A stretch of DNA of 64,000 bases from Streptomyces thinghirensis. GTDB lineage: Bacteria; Actinomycetota; Actinomycetia; Streptomycetales; Streptomycetaceae. Location of the stretch: positions 124,001 to 188,000 of the forward strand of contig JAKFGP010000002.1 in NCBI GenBank assembly GCA_021502835.1, in the 5' to 3' direction. Positions 52,148-61,771 of the stretch are shown in pieces. Position numbers and translations under genes: made by a program. Each line of letters begins with the position of its first letter. The stretch's first letter is position 1. Below the pieces are notes generated by a model. The model was not told where the DNA came from and ran no database searches. It worked only from the letters and a program-made list of their open reading frames with translations.

Positions 52148-52781
52148 TCACACATCCCCCGCGATCGTGTTCCGCTCGCTCGGCTGCACGTACACCAGGC
52201 CGTCGCCCTCGAAGCGGATCTGGAAGGCCTCGCCGCCGCCCTCCCCGAACAGCGTGCGGAACGTCACACCCGACTGGAAGGACTGCCGCAGGTTCCCCTG
52301 GTGGGCGACGTACGCCCCCCGGGTCGACCGTCAGCGGGTACTGGGCGCTGACCCGCAGCACCACCGCCGGCCCGTCCGACATGATCGCCACCTGCCCGTG
52401 GCCCTCCACGGTCGTGGTGAACAGCCCGTTGCCCTGGGAGGCACCGCGCGTTCCCGTGAAGCTGGTGCCCGTCCGCAGTCCCGCGTCGGCCGCGAGGAAG
52501 TTGCTGGACTCGACGTACAGCGTGTCGCCCTGGAGACCCACGAGGTTGATCTCCGAGGCCCGGTCCGCGAACCAGCAGGTCCCGTGCCCCTTCACCTCCA
52601 TCACCGTCATCTGCTCGCCGGTGATCCGCCGGGTCACCATGCCCCGGATCCCCTCACCGCCGCCGCTCAGCTTCTTGAAGGCCATCTCACCGTCGTACGC
52701 GACCATCGAGCCGTTCTTCGCCTTCACGGCGTCCCCGGTCATGTCGACGGCGAGTACCTTGCTGTCTTGAAGTCGGAACAT
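52148..52781 (-). CDS. AIM24 family protein, first of the trio (one indel)
   Basis: From ATG 52781: MFRLQDSKVLAVDMTGDAVK, KNGSMVAYDGEMAFKKLSGG, IRGMVTRRITGEQMTVMEVK, GHGTCWFADRASEINLVGLQ, GDTLYVESSNFLAADAGLRT, GTSFTGTRGASQGNGLFTTT and VEGHGQVAIMSDGPAVVLRV, then after an extra C near 52315 AYVAHQGNLRQSFQSGVTFR and FEGDGLVYVQPSERNTIAGD. About 210 residues. The next gene starts 2 bp after the stop, so all three AIM24 genes form one tight operon. The 165-bp gap upstream, towards the divergent DUF3817 gene, holds the promoters. Confidence 0.92.
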
Positions 52782-52946
52782 CGCCACGAATGCGAAGGTA
52801 GCCCGCCGGGCGGGCCCGCCAACAGGTTCCCGCCCCCCTCGCCCGGGCGCGTCGGCGGTTTGCCACAATGGACGCGCGCTTGTGCGCACGTTCACAAACC
52901 CCCAGCTCGTCGTGATGCGCGGCGACTCTCCCACCGAAGGTGACCC

Positions 52947-53292
52947 GTGGACCTCAAGACCGCCTCCGCCCTCCGCCGCCTCCGCCTGGTCTCCGGCCCC
53001 GAGGCGATCTCGTTCCTCCTGCTGCTGGTCTGCTCCGTCCTGAAGCGGACCACGGACTTCAACGCGGTGCCCGTGATGGGCATGGTCCACGGCGTTCTCT
53101 TCGTCCTGTATGTGATCTTCTGGGCGGACGCCTGGAACCGCGCCAAAGTGGTCCTCCGGCACCGCCGCCTTCTACTTCGTCATGTCGGTCCTGCCGACCG
53201 GCGGCTTCTTCGCCGAGCGCCGCCTCAAGCGTGAGGCCGAGAGCGCGGTCATCGCCTCCCGCGCCCGCCAGGAAGGGATCGTGGGCGCGTGA
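52947..53292 (+). CDS. DUF3817 membrane protein (one indel)
   Basis: From GTG 52947: [20 protein letters not shown], then helices [40 protein letters not shown] and, after an extra C near 53157, [20 protein letters not shown], ending [20 protein letters not shown]. Three membrane helices and a charged C-terminus are typical of DUF3817. Its stop overlaps the next gene's GTG (GTGA). A paralogue is encoded at 54228. Function unknown. Confidence 0.88.
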
Positions 53293-53584
53293 TCGTCGCC
53301 TTCTCCGTGACGCCGCTCGGCGTCGGCGAGGACGTGGGGGAGTACGTCGCCGACGCCGTCCGAGTGGTCCGCGAGGGTCGGGGCTGCCGAACCGCACCGA
53401 CGCGATGTTCACGTCCGTCGAGGGTGAGTGGGACGAGGTCATGGACGTCGTCCGGCGGGCCGTCGCCGCCGTCGAGGCGCGGGCGCCGCGCGTCTCCCTG
53501 GTCCTCAAGGCGGACATCCGCCCCGGTGTGACGGACGGCCTCACGTCGAAGGTCGACACCGTGGAGCGGCATCTCGCCGGGTAG
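53289..53584 (+). CDS. MTH1187/YkoF-type thiamine-binding-like protein (one indel)
   Basis: The GTG at 53289 overlaps the previous stop. It reads [89 protein letters not shown] and VERHLAG. The ferredoxin-like fold of about 98 residues with VTPLG at the start and KADIRPG near the end matches the MTH1187/YkoF family (formerly DUF77), some of whose members bind thiamine or hydroxymethylpyrimidine. The break near 53375 is one base. Confidence 0.88.
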
Positions 53585-53660
53585 CCGTGCGCGGCGGGCG
53601 GTGGTATCGAAGGCGAGACGGGGCTGACCGGCATGTGACCGGCCGGTATGGTCTGTTGCC

Positions 53661-54171
53661 GTGCCGAAGCCCCTCAGTCTCTCCTTCGATCCCATCGCCC
53701 GTGCCGACGAACTCTGGAAGCAGCGCTGGGGCGGCGTGCCCTCCATGTCCGCCATCACCTCGATCATGCGGGCGCACCAGATCCTGCTGGCCGAGGTGGA
53801 CGCGGTGGTCAAGCCGTACGAACTGACCTTCGCGCGCTACGAGGCGCTGGTGCTGCTCACCTTCTCCAAATCGGGCGAACTGCCGATGTCCAAGATCGGT
53901 GAGCGCCTCATGGTGCACCCCACCTCCGTGACGAACACCGTCGACCGGCTGGTGAGGTCGGGCCTGGTGGACAAGCGCCCCAATCCGAACGACGGCCGCG
54001 GCGCATTTCGCCACCATCACCGACAAGGGCCGTGAGGTGGTCGAGGCGGCCACCCGCGACCTCATGGCGATGGACTTCGGCCTGGGCGCGTACGACGCCG
54101 AGGAGTGCGGCGAGATCTTCGCGATGCTCAGGCCGCTGCGGGTCGCCGCGGGGGACTTCGAGGAGGCCTGA
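53661..54171 (+). CDS. MarR family transcriptional regulator (one indel)
   Basis: From GTG 53661: VPKPLSLSFDPIARADELWK, SMSAITSIMRAHQILLAEVD, VVKPYELTFARYEALVLLTF, KSGELPMSKIGERLMVHPTS (recognition helix), VTNTVDRLVRSGLVDKRPNP (wing) and NDGRGAFATITDKGREVVEA, ending RVAAGDFEEA. The break near 54005 is one base in a GC run. About 169 residues. It lies between two DUF3817 genes and upstream of icmA; in Streptomyces this MarR is regularly found here. A role in controlling the following membrane protein or icmA is possible. Confidence 0.9.
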
Positions 54172-54227
54172 GCGAGTCGCCGGGCCCGCCCGAAGATCGC
54201 GCGAATCGGACGGTTACGCTCGTACGC

Positions 54228-54569
54228 ATGAAAAAGAGCGTGCTGACCCGCTACCGGGTCATGGCGTACGTCACCGGTGTGCTGCTGATCCTGCTCTGCC
54301 TCGGCATGATCGCCAAGTACGTGCTGGACATGGACGGTGCCGCCGACTTCACCCGCATCGTCAGCATCGCGCACGGCTGGCTGTACGTCGTCTACCTCGT
54401 CTTCGCCTTCGATCTGGGCGCCAAGGCGAAGTGGAAGGTCAGCAAGCAGCTGTGGGTGCTGCTGGCCGGGACCATCCCGACCGCCGCGTTCTTCGTGGAG
54501 CGCAAGGTCAGCCAGGAGCTGGAGGCCAAGGTCGCCGCGACCGAGGCACCCGCGGTCGCCAAGGCCTGA
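54228..54569 (+). CDS. DUF3817 membrane protein, second copy
   Basis: An intact 113-residue protein: MKKSVLTRYRVMAYVTGVLL, ILLCLGMIAKYVLDMDGAAD, VSIAHGWLYVVYLVFAFDLG and QLWVLLAGTIPTAAFFVERK, ending VAATEAPAVAKA. Three membrane helices in the same layout as the product of the gene at 52947 (conserved HG between helices 1 and 2, and FxxER after helix 3). It lies 56 bp after the marR gene and is followed by a strong hairpin terminator. Confidence 0.93.
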   Translation: MKKSVLTRYRVMAYVTGVLLILLCLGMIAKYVLDMDGAADFTRIVSIAHGWLYVVYLVFAFDLGAKAKWKVSKQLWVLLAGTIPTAAFFVERKVSQELEAKVAATEAPAVAKA

Positions 54570-54610
54570 GCAGGCGCTGCCAGGTCCTGACCGGCCCTGT
54601 CAAGCCCTCT

Positions 54611-54640
54611 CACCGCCGTACGGGCACCCGTACGGCGGTG
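54611..54640. terminator. Strong hairpin terminator between the DUF3817 gene and icmA
   Basis: CACCGCCGTACGGG (54611-54624) and CCCGTACGGCGGTG (54627-54640) form a perfect 14-bp stem with a 2-nt loop. It isolates icmA from upstream transcription. Confidence 0.85.
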
Positions 54641-54653
54641 ACCCCCATCGACA

Positions 54654-54675
54654 TTTACTTGGACGTCCTAGTAAA
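54654..54675 (+). promoter_or_regulatory. 22-bp near-perfect palindrome in the icmA promoter (putative operator)
   Basis: TTTACTTGGAC (54654-54664) is followed without a gap by GTCCTAGTAAA (54665-54675), its reverse complement with one mismatch. It is A+T-rich, ends 9 bp before the icmA ATG and must overlap the promoter or ribosome binding site. The size suits a TetR or MarR dimer; both families are encoded within 2.5 kb. Confidence 0.7.
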
Positions 54676-54684
54676 TTCGAGGGT

Positions 54685-56390
54685 ATGGACGCTCACGCCA
54701 TAGAGGAGGGCCGCCTTCGCTGGCAGGCCCGGTACGACGCGGCGCGCAAGCGCGACGCGGACTTCACCACGCTCTCCGGCGATCCCGTGGAGCCGGTGTA
54801 CGAGCCCCGGCCCGGGGACGAGTACGAGGGCTTCGAGCGGATCGGCTGGCCGGGGAGTACCCCTTCACCCGCGGCCTGCATCCGACCGGATACCGAGGCC
54901 GGACGTGGACCATCCGGCAGTTCGCCGGGTTCGGCAACGCCGAGCAGACCAACGAGCGCTACAAGATGATCCTCCGCAACGGCGGAGGGCGGGCTCTCGG
55001 TCGCCTTCGACATGCCGACGCTGATGGGCCGCGACTCCGACGACCCCCGCTCCCTGGGCGAGGTCGGGCACTGCGGGGTGGCCATCGACTCGGCCGCCGA
55101 CATGGAGGTGCTGTTCGACGACATCCCGCTCGGGGACGTGACGACCTCCATGACGATCAGCGGGCCCGCCGTGCCCGTGTTCTGCATGTACCTGGTCGCC
55201 GCGGAACGGCAGGGCGTGGACGCGTCCGTACTCAACGGCACGCTCCAGACCGACATCTTCAAGGAGTACATCGCCCAGAAGGAGTGGCTCTTCCAGCCCG
55301 AGCCGCACCTGCGCCTGATCGGCGACCTGATGGAGTACTGCGCGGCCGGCATCCCCGACTACAAGCCGCTCTCCGTCTCCGGCTACCACATCCGCGAGGC
55401 CGGCTCGACGGCCGCGCAGGAGCTGGCGTTACACGCTGGCGGACGGCTTCGGGTACGTGGAGCTGGGCCTGTCCCGCGGGCTGGACGTCGACGTCTTCGC
55501 CCCCGGCCTCTCCTTCTTCTTCGACGCGCACCTCGACTTCTTCGAGGAGATCGCCAAGTTCCGGGCGGCCCGCCGCATCTGGGCCCGCTGGATGCGGGAC
55601 GTGTACGGCGCGCGGTCCGACAAGGCGCAGTGGCTGCGCTTCCACACGCAGACCGCCGGTGTCTCGCTCACCGCCCAGGCAGCCCTACAACAACGTGGTC
55701 CGTACGGCGGTGGAGGCGCTGGCGGCGGTCCTCGGCGGCACCAACTCCCTGCACACCAACGCCCTGGACGAGACCCTCGCCCTGCCCAGCGAGCAGGCCG
55801 CCGAGATCGCCCTGCGCACCCCAGCAGGTGCTGATGGAGGAGACGGGCGTCGCCAACGTCGCCGACCCGCTGGGCGGTTCCTGGTTCGTCGAGCAGCTGA
55901 CGGACCGGATCGAGGCGGACGCGGAGAAGATCTTCGAGCAGATCAAGGAGCGGGGGCTCCGGGCCCACCCCGACGGGCGGCACCCCATCGGGCCGATCAC
56001 CTCCGGCATCCTGCGCGGCATCGAGGACGGCTGGTTCACCGGCGAGATCGCCGAGTCCGCCTTCCGCTACCAGCAGTCCCTGGAGAAGGACGACAAGAGG
56101 GTCGTCGGCGTCAACGTCCACACGCGTTCCGTCACCGGTGACCTGGAGATCCTGCGGGTCAGTCACGAGGTCGAGCGAGAGCAGGTGCGGGTGCTCGGCG
56201 AGCGCAAGGCCGCCCGTGACGACGCGGCCGTGCGCGGTGCGCTGGACGGCATGCTGGCGCGGCGCGCAGCTCCGGCGGGAACATGATCGAGCCGATGCTG
56301 GACGCGGTGCGCGCGGAGGCGACGCTGGGGGAGATCTGTGGCGTGCTGCGGGACGAGTGGGGGGTGTGCACGGAACCGGCGGGGTTCTAG
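54685..56390 (+). CDS. icmA: Isobutyryl-CoA mutase large subunit (indels)
   Basis: An adenosylcobalamin enzyme that interconverts isobutyryl-CoA and n-butyryl-CoA with the small cobalamin subunit IcmB, feeding polyketide and fatty-acid precursor pools. From ATG 54685: [20 protein letters not shown]. The first domain reads [20 protein letters not shown] with Phe80 where methylmalonyl-CoA mutases have Tyr, and [14 protein letters not shown] with Gln198 where they have Arg; these residues distinguish IcmA. Also [59 protein letters not shown] and [20 protein letters not shown]. There is no cobalamin-binding domain, as expected for IcmA. It ends GVCTEPAGF. Breaks near 54855, 54900, 54990, 55433, 55678, 55822 and 56268. 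About 566 residues. Confidence 0.93.
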
Positions 56391-56415
56391 GCGCACGGCG
56401 CCGGTGCGGGCGTCA

Positions 56416-56435
56416 CCAGGGGCTCAGCCCCCTGG
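56416..56435. terminator. Hairpin between convergent icmA and tetR
   Basis: CCAGGGG (56416-56422) and CCCCTGG (56429-56435) form a perfect 7-bp stem with a 6-nt loop, just after icmA and overlapping the presumed tetR stop. A likely bidirectional terminator. Confidence 0.5.
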
Positions 56436-57088
56436 GCCCCCGGCCTGTGTCCACCCACCGCCCGACTCGTCCGGTTGGGAGGCCAGCCCCACAGCAGCAC
56501 CTGCGTCGGACCCCGCACCACTCCCCGTCCGCCGGTTCCGCGCTGACCAGGGTGCGGTGGACCACGGCGCCCGCCACCACGTCGAAGATGAGGTCCGCGG
56601 TGCGGGCGGCCTCGGCGGGGTCGGTCTCGGGGGGTAGCTCGCCGCGGGCCTGGGCGCGGGCCCTGCCCTCAAGGACCAGTCGCTTCTGGCGTTCCACGAT
56701 CGATGTGCGGATGCGCTCGCGCAGCGCGTCGTCCCGCGTGGACTCGGCGACCACCGCCATCAGGCCGCTCTTGGCCTCCGGGCGGGCCAGGATCGCCGCG
56801 AACTGGAGCACCACGCCCTCGATGTCGGCGGCCAGGGAGCCGCGGTCGAGGAGCCGCAGTTCGTCGAACAGCTCGGCGACCGCGTCGACCACCAGCTCGT
56901 TCTTGCCCGCCCAGCGCCGGTAGAGGCGTCGTCTTGGCAACCCCGGCCCGCGTCGCCACGTCTCCCAGGGTGAGCTTCGACCAGCCCAGGTCGACCAGGG
57001 CGGCCCGGGTCGCGGCCAGGATCGCGGTGTCCGCCGCGGCGCGCTGCGAGGGCGCCCGGTACGGCCGGCGAGGGGTACTGCTCTGCAT
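56424..57088 (-). CDS. TetR family transcriptional regulator (indels, C-terminus uncertain)
   Basis: From ATG 57088: MQSSTPRRPYRAPSQRAAAD, TAILAATRAALVDLGWSKLT, LGDVATRAGVAKTT (helix-turn-helix), then after a break near 56932 RRWAGKNELVVDAVAELFDE, LAADIEGVVLQFAAILARPE, LMAVVAESTRDDALRERIRT and ETDPAEAARTADLIFDVVAG. The C-terminal 30 residues depend on a break near 56515, so the stop at 56424 is the best guess. About 220 residues. It converges with icmA. The promoter side (57098-57113) carries TTAACCGGCGGGTAAC, a near-palindrome that may be its own operator. Confidence 0.82.
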
Positions 57089-57324
57089 TCCCCGACCTTA
57101 ACCGGCGGGTAACCCGCGAGTGACCGTGAGGAGATCACGGGGAGGGGTGTTCCGCGCGCCCGTCGTGGCAGTTACGCTACGGGTCGTAGCAAAGCACGGG
57201 CCCCGCACGCCCGTGCCCCAGCGACGACCATGGGCGCGGGTGGGGACCCGGCGCCGGCGGAACACTCAGGGCGGGCTTTCGACCCGCTTTTCACGCACGC
57301 GCGGAGTACGGGGAGGATAGACCC

Positions 57325-58301
57325 ATGCAGCCACGGAACATGTCCATGAGCGGGGTCGTCGACCTCGCCGCGGTGAAGCAGGCCCAGGAGGCCAAGGCGA
57401 AGGCGGAGCAGGCGCGCGCCGAGGCGGCCCGGCACGGTGGGACGGGCGCCGTCTCCCCGGCCGATCTCGTCATCGACGTCGACGAGGCCGGCTTCGAGAG
57501 TGAAGTCCTGCAGCGGTCCACCGAGGTCCCGGTCGTCATCGACTTCTGGGCCGAGTGGTGCGAGCCCTGCAAGCAGTTGAGCCCCGTGCTCGAACGCCTC
57601 GCCGTCGAGTACAGCGGCCGTTTCGTCCTCGCCAAGATCGACGTCGACGCCAACCAGATGCTGATGCAGCAGTTCGGTGTCCAGGGCATCCCGGCCGTGT
57701 TCGCGGTCGTGGCCGGACAGGCGCTGCCGCTCTTCCAGGGCGCCGCCGGTGAGACGCAGATCCGCAGACCCTGGACCAGTTGGTGCAGGTCGCCGAGGAG
57801 CGCTTCGGCCTGACCGGTCTCGCCAGTCGACCCCGAGGCGGAGCCGGGCGCGCAGCCCGCCGCCGCCCCCGAGCGTCCGGCCGGTCCGCACGACGCGGCC
57901 CTGGAGGCCGCCGTGCAGGCGCTGGACGCCGGCGACCTGGCCAGGCCGTCCAGGCGTACAAGAACGTGCTCGGCGAGGACCCTGGCAACACGGAGGCCAA
58001 ACTGGGCCTGGCCCAGGCCGAGTTGCTCCAGCGCGTGCAGAGCGCCGACCCGCAGCGGGTCCGTCAGGACGCGGCCGACAAGCCGGGCGACGCCCAGGCC
58101 CAGATCGCCGCCGCCGACCTGGATCTGGTGGGCGGTCACGTGGAGGACGCCTTCGGGCGCCTCATCGACACGGTGCGCGTCACGGCCGGGGACGACCGGG
58201 ACGCCGTACGGCTGCGGCTGCTGGAGCTGTTCGAGGTGGTCGGCGCCGACGATCCGCGGGTTGCCGTCGCGCGCAGGGCCCTGGCCCGCGCCCTGTACTA
58301 G
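57325..58301 (+). CDS. Thioredoxin-TPR protein, YbbN/CnoX-like (indels)
   Basis: From ATG 57325: MQPRNMSMSGVVDLAAVKQA, a charged Ala/Glu/Lys helix, then the thioredoxin fold: VVIDFWAEWCEPCKQLSPVL (C-x-x-C intact, 57535-57594), VEYSGRFVLAKIDVDANQML and FGVQGIPAVFAVVAGQALPL with the cis-Pro. The C-terminal half has TPR-like helices: EAAVQALDAGDLAG, NTEAKLGLAQAELLQRVQSA and DAFGRLIDTVRVTAGDDRDA, ending VAVARRALARALY. YbbN/CnoX proteins are redox-linked holdases that cooperate with chaperonin. Breaks near 57768, 57825, 57950 and possibly 57870. About 325 residues. The 236-bp gap before it contains no gene. Confidence 0.92.
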
Positions 58302-58954
58302 AAGGCGCTCCGGGCCCCTTTCGCCGACCGGTCACCGACCGTTCGTCCGGGTGGTGCCCGAGTGAAAGAGCTGTCGGCGGGACGCCAGTGCGGCCGCGCT
58401 TTGCCAAAACTTGGTAATCGCGGCCGCTGTTACCTGCCAGTAAGTCAGCGGCGTCGATCTGTCGGATTCTGTCCAGCGATCAATTGTTTTGTTCCGCCCC
58501 CATGGCGCACCGAGCGTCGCCGTTCGGAGCCGGTGTGTCGTCCCGCGGTTATCCGGCCGTTACTAGTGAGTAACGAACCCCCTTGTGTCGGCGGCGAGAA
58601 TGCACCACGATCGGCGACGCTCGGTCCATTCCCGCACCCCGAAAGCCAGTCGGGTCGCGGGGGTTCCTGGGTCCCCACCGAGCAGAGCCGGCGGCAGTGG
58701 AGCCGGCTCTTGGGCAGGGGGTCTTCGTCCACCCGGCGAAGCCTGTCCAGCAGGGTTGTGCGTGATGCGTGTCAGGCGCGACCAGTGGTTGTCGCTCGGG
58801 GGTGATCGCCGGTGATTCGGGCGCGTCATACGCGCCGTCGAGTCCGGGCGCTCTCCTTCCCGAGGACGTAGCACTTCTCCCATCCCTGCCAGGCCGAGCC
58901 GCCGATCCCGGGGCGGGCCGAGGCCAGGAGATGTACGTCCGAGAAGGAGGAAAT
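58302..58954 (+). promoter_or_regulatory. Long upstream region of the DUF6230 operon with two TTAC-N6-GTAA palindromes
   Basis: No gene is supported in these 650 bp. GTTAC-N6-GTAAG (58429-58444) and GTTAC-N6-GTAAC (58559-58574) are matching sites 130 bp apart; the second is a perfect 6-bp inverted repeat. The segment 58400-58580 is less G+C-rich than average (ATCAATTGTTTTGTTC at 58479-58494), as promoters here tend to be. A strong AAGGAGG (58944-58950) precedes the DUF6230 gene. Confidence 0.5.
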
Positions 58955-59590
58955 ATGGAGTCCCAGGTGCGTGGCGGGACCAGATGGAAGCGGTTCGCTG
59001 TGGTGATGGTGCCCAGCGTGGCCGCCACGGCTGCGATAGGCGTCGCGCTGGGGGCAGGGTGCCCTGGCCGCGTCGTTCAGCGTCTCCGGTCAGTCGTTCA
59101 AGGTGACGGCGGACCGGCTCGACGGTACGGGCTTCTCCCAGTACGGGGCCATTGACTCGGGCTACACGCTCGACGGCAAGAAGACGGCTCACCCCGTCGC
59201 CGTCTCGGCGTTCAAGTCCGCGTCGATCAAGAACATGTGCCAGTCCGTGGTCACCCCGGACATCCCGCTGATCGGCTCGGTCAGCCTCATGTTGAAGGCC
59301 GGCGGTGGCGCCAAGCCGGTCGAGGCCCAGAACCTGTACATCGACGTCGAGGAACTCGAGGCCGATGCCACCTTCCGCCGGCATCGACATCGGCGTGGCC
59401 GCCAAGGACGCCAGCAAGGGTCCCGGCATCAAGAAGGGCGACACCGCGAACCCGTTCGGATTCGCGCAGCAGGCCGACTCGGCCACGCTGACCAACGTGA
59501 AGCAGACGGCGTGGGCCACCACTGCCGGAACCTTCAAGCTCAGCGGACTGAAGATGTCGCTGTCCAAGGGTGTCAAGGGAGTGCTACTAA
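58955..59590 (+). CDS. DUF6230 exported or membrane-anchored protein (indels)
   Basis: From ATG 58955, 4 bp after AAGGAGG: MESQVRGGTRWKRFAVVMVP, then a single hydrophobic segment (SVAATAAIGVALG), leading after a break near 59055 to SFSVSGQSFKV and TADRLDGTGFSQYGAIDSGY, continuing TLDGKKTAHPVAVSAFKSAS. Further on: MCQSVVTPDIPLIGSVSLML, GAKPVEAQNLYIDVEELEAD, and AKDASKGPGIKKGDTANPFG. One extra G near 59577 hides the end, which I read as KGVKECY with TAA at 59588-59590. About 210 residues, matching DUF6230 as I know it from Streptomyces (often mislabelled cholesterol esterase). Beta-rich extracellular domain; function unknown. Confidence 0.85.
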
Positions 59591-59707
59591 GCACTCGCTG
59601 ACGGGCGGGGGAGCCGGTGGCGCCCCCGCCCGTCCACTCTCCGGCCGCGCCTTCACCCGCGGCCCACATCTCCACCACAGCAAAGCCGTACCAGGGAGCT
59701 GTTTTCC

Positions 59708-60313
59708 ATGAGCGCCGAGACTCCTGTCGCAGCCGGCCAGTTCACCCGCCGGAGGCTGCAGTTCCGTGCCTGGCGAGGCGCGCGGCCGTTCTGGGCCGGC
59801 CTGTTCGTCGCGCTCGGCGGTCTCCCCATCGCCTACTTCCCGTACGCGAATCTCCAGATCGGGCACCTGACGCTGGCGATGGCCACCACCGCGGGTGCCG
59901 GGTCCCTGATCATCGGCGTGCTGCTGGTCGTCCTGGGCGTCAGCCTGTGGTTCCAGAAGCACGTCCGGGTCTTCGCGGGCGTGGCGGCGATCCTGCTGGC
60001 GCTGGTGTCCATCCCCGTGTCCAACCTCGGCGGCTTCTTCATCGGCTTCCTGCTCTCGCTGATCGGCGGAGCGATGGCCGTGTCGTGGGTGCCGGGCGAG
60101 CCGCCGCGGGCCGAGCCGCCGCTGGAGGGCAAGGGAAGGGGCGACGCGCCGGAGGGCGTGGTGCCCGGCACCGACGCGCCCGGCACCACCGTGCCCGGAA
60201 CTCCGGTGCCCGACGCCACGATTCCGCAGCCGCGGGACGGGGTGGAAGAGCCGAACGATCTGTCAGGAACGAGCCCGGCCAACGGGGCGAACGGGAGGCA
60301 CAGTGCCGGCTGA
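59708..60313 (+). CDS. DUF6114 membrane protein
   Basis: An intact 201-residue protein. MSAETPVAAGQFTRRRLQFR leads to helices [57 protein letters not shown] and GFFIGFLLSLIGGAMAVSWV, then a polar tail with the repeat PGTDAPGTTVPGTPVPDATI. Four membrane helices and a Pro/Thr-rich cytoplasmic or external end. DUF6114 genes regularly follow DUF6230 genes in Streptomyces, so the two products probably act together at the membrane. Its stop overlaps the next gene by 11 bp. Confidence 0.92.
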   Translation: MSAETPVAAGQFTRRRLQFRAWRGARPFWAGLFVALGGLPIAYFPYANLQIGHLTLAMATTAGAGSLIIGVLLVVLGVSLWFQKHVRVFAGVAAILLALVSIPVSNLGGFFIGFLLSLIGGAMAVSWVPGEPPRAEPPLEGKGRGDAPEGVVPGTDAPGTTVPGTPVPDATIPQPRDGVEEPNDLSGTSPANGANGRHSAG

Positions 60314-61730
60314 CGAGGTGACCCGCGGGACTGACGTGGAGTCGTCCCGTGTGGAGAACCGGGCCGCGCCACGCTGGCACCCAAGAAGCCGTTGTTCACC
60401 AGGTTCCACATGCCGGCCGGGAAGGCGATAGCCCTGGCGGCGATGCCCACGGCCGTCCTCATGGGCATGGGGTTCACGCCGACGCTGGCCCTCGCCGACG
60501 GCAACGACTCCGCGAAGCCGACCTCGAACAGCCTGACGGCCGACGAGTACAAGGACTGCGTGGCGGCCCTGGAGGACGCCGAGAAGGGCACGTCCGGAGT
60601 CGCCCACGCCGTCGCCCTCGGCGACCGACGGGGCCGACGACGACAAGGGCGACGAGACGGAGCCCGGCCCCTCGGAAACCGGCAAGGACACGGACACCGG
60701 TGAGTCCTCTTCGTCGGATTCAGGTTCCGACGACAAGGGCGCAACGGACGACACGGGCGACGCGGGCGACGAGCCCGACCCCGCCCCGAGCCCCTCCGCG
60801 TCGCAGGAGTCGCAGAGCAAGGAGCCGCAGGGCGAGGAGGCGGCCGGCGCGGGCGTCGCGGAGCCGTCCCCGTCCGAGTCCGGCGGCGGTCTGTTGGAGG
60901 GCATCGGCGACGCCATCGGGGGCATCCTCACCGGCGGCGAGAAGGACGAGGAGAGCCCGAGCCCCACGCCGACCCCGTCGGCCTCGGCGCCGGACGGCGC
61001 CGGCGACGACGCGTCCGACCCCGTGAAGGACACCACGGGCAAGGACACCGACGAGGGCACCGACAAGGCCGCCGGCAAGGTCACCGGCACGGCGGAGGAC
61101 GCCGTCGAGGACACGACCGACAGGGCGTCCGAGGCGGCCGAGGACACCGAGGATTCGGTGGACGCGGCGGCCGGGGCGGCGAAGGAGGCGGCCGGTGAGG
61201 CCACCGCCTCGCCCAGCCCCACGCCCAGCGCGTCCGAGAGCGCCGGCACGGACGTGGACGACTGCCCGGTCGCCACGGACGAGGAGGGCGGCGTCGACAA
61301 CGCGGTGCCGCTGCCCGACGACCCCTGGCAGCTCAACGCCAGCTCGCTGCTGCTGAAGGGCGCCTCCTACAAGGGCGTCGTCGAGGTGAAGACGGCCAAC
61401 GGCACCACCAAGAAGGTGCTGAAGTACGTCATATCCAACGGCACCGACATCGGCGACCTGCACCAGACGGTGAAGGACGAGCAGGCCGGCAAGACGTACC
61501 ACGTGCAGGCGGCCGAGGGCTCCACGTCCACGATCCGCGACGGCGACACGGTGATGTACACCGAGAGCATCTCGGGCAACCTGCTCGGGCTGATCCCGAT
61601 CACCTTCGACCCGGAGCACCCGCCGCCGCTGGACATCCCGCTCATCTACTTCACGAAGGTGACGGTCGTCCAGGCCGGTCAGTTCGGCGGCACGCTCCAC
61701 ATCCCGGGGCTGCACCAGTACACGACCTGA
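60303..61730 (+). CDS. Exported acidic low-complexity protein of the DUF6230 operon (indels)
   Basis: The GTG at 60303 overlaps the DUF6114 stop. After [20 protein letters not shown] and a break near 60372 comes an export signal: [20 protein letters not shown], continuing [14 protein letters not shown]. Then [20 protein letters not shown] and about 220 residues of Asp/Glu/Ser/Thr/Pro repeats (e.g. [39 protein letters not shown]), followed by a folded C-terminal domain from about 61255: [60 protein letters not shown] and [16 protein letters not shown]. The folded part resembles the DUF6230 domain in style. A second break lies near 60625. About 476 codons. Surface or cell-wall location is inferred. 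Confidence 0.85.
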
Positions 61731-61771
61731 CCGAGCGCGCCCACGAGCCCGACCGGGAGCCGCGACACGAC

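Noticed and set aside
58600..58760. A possible structured leader RNA or riboswitch before the DUF6230 gene
   Set aside because: There are short GC-rich inverted segments, but I could not match the conserved core of any riboswitch class (c-di-AMP, cobalamin, SAM).
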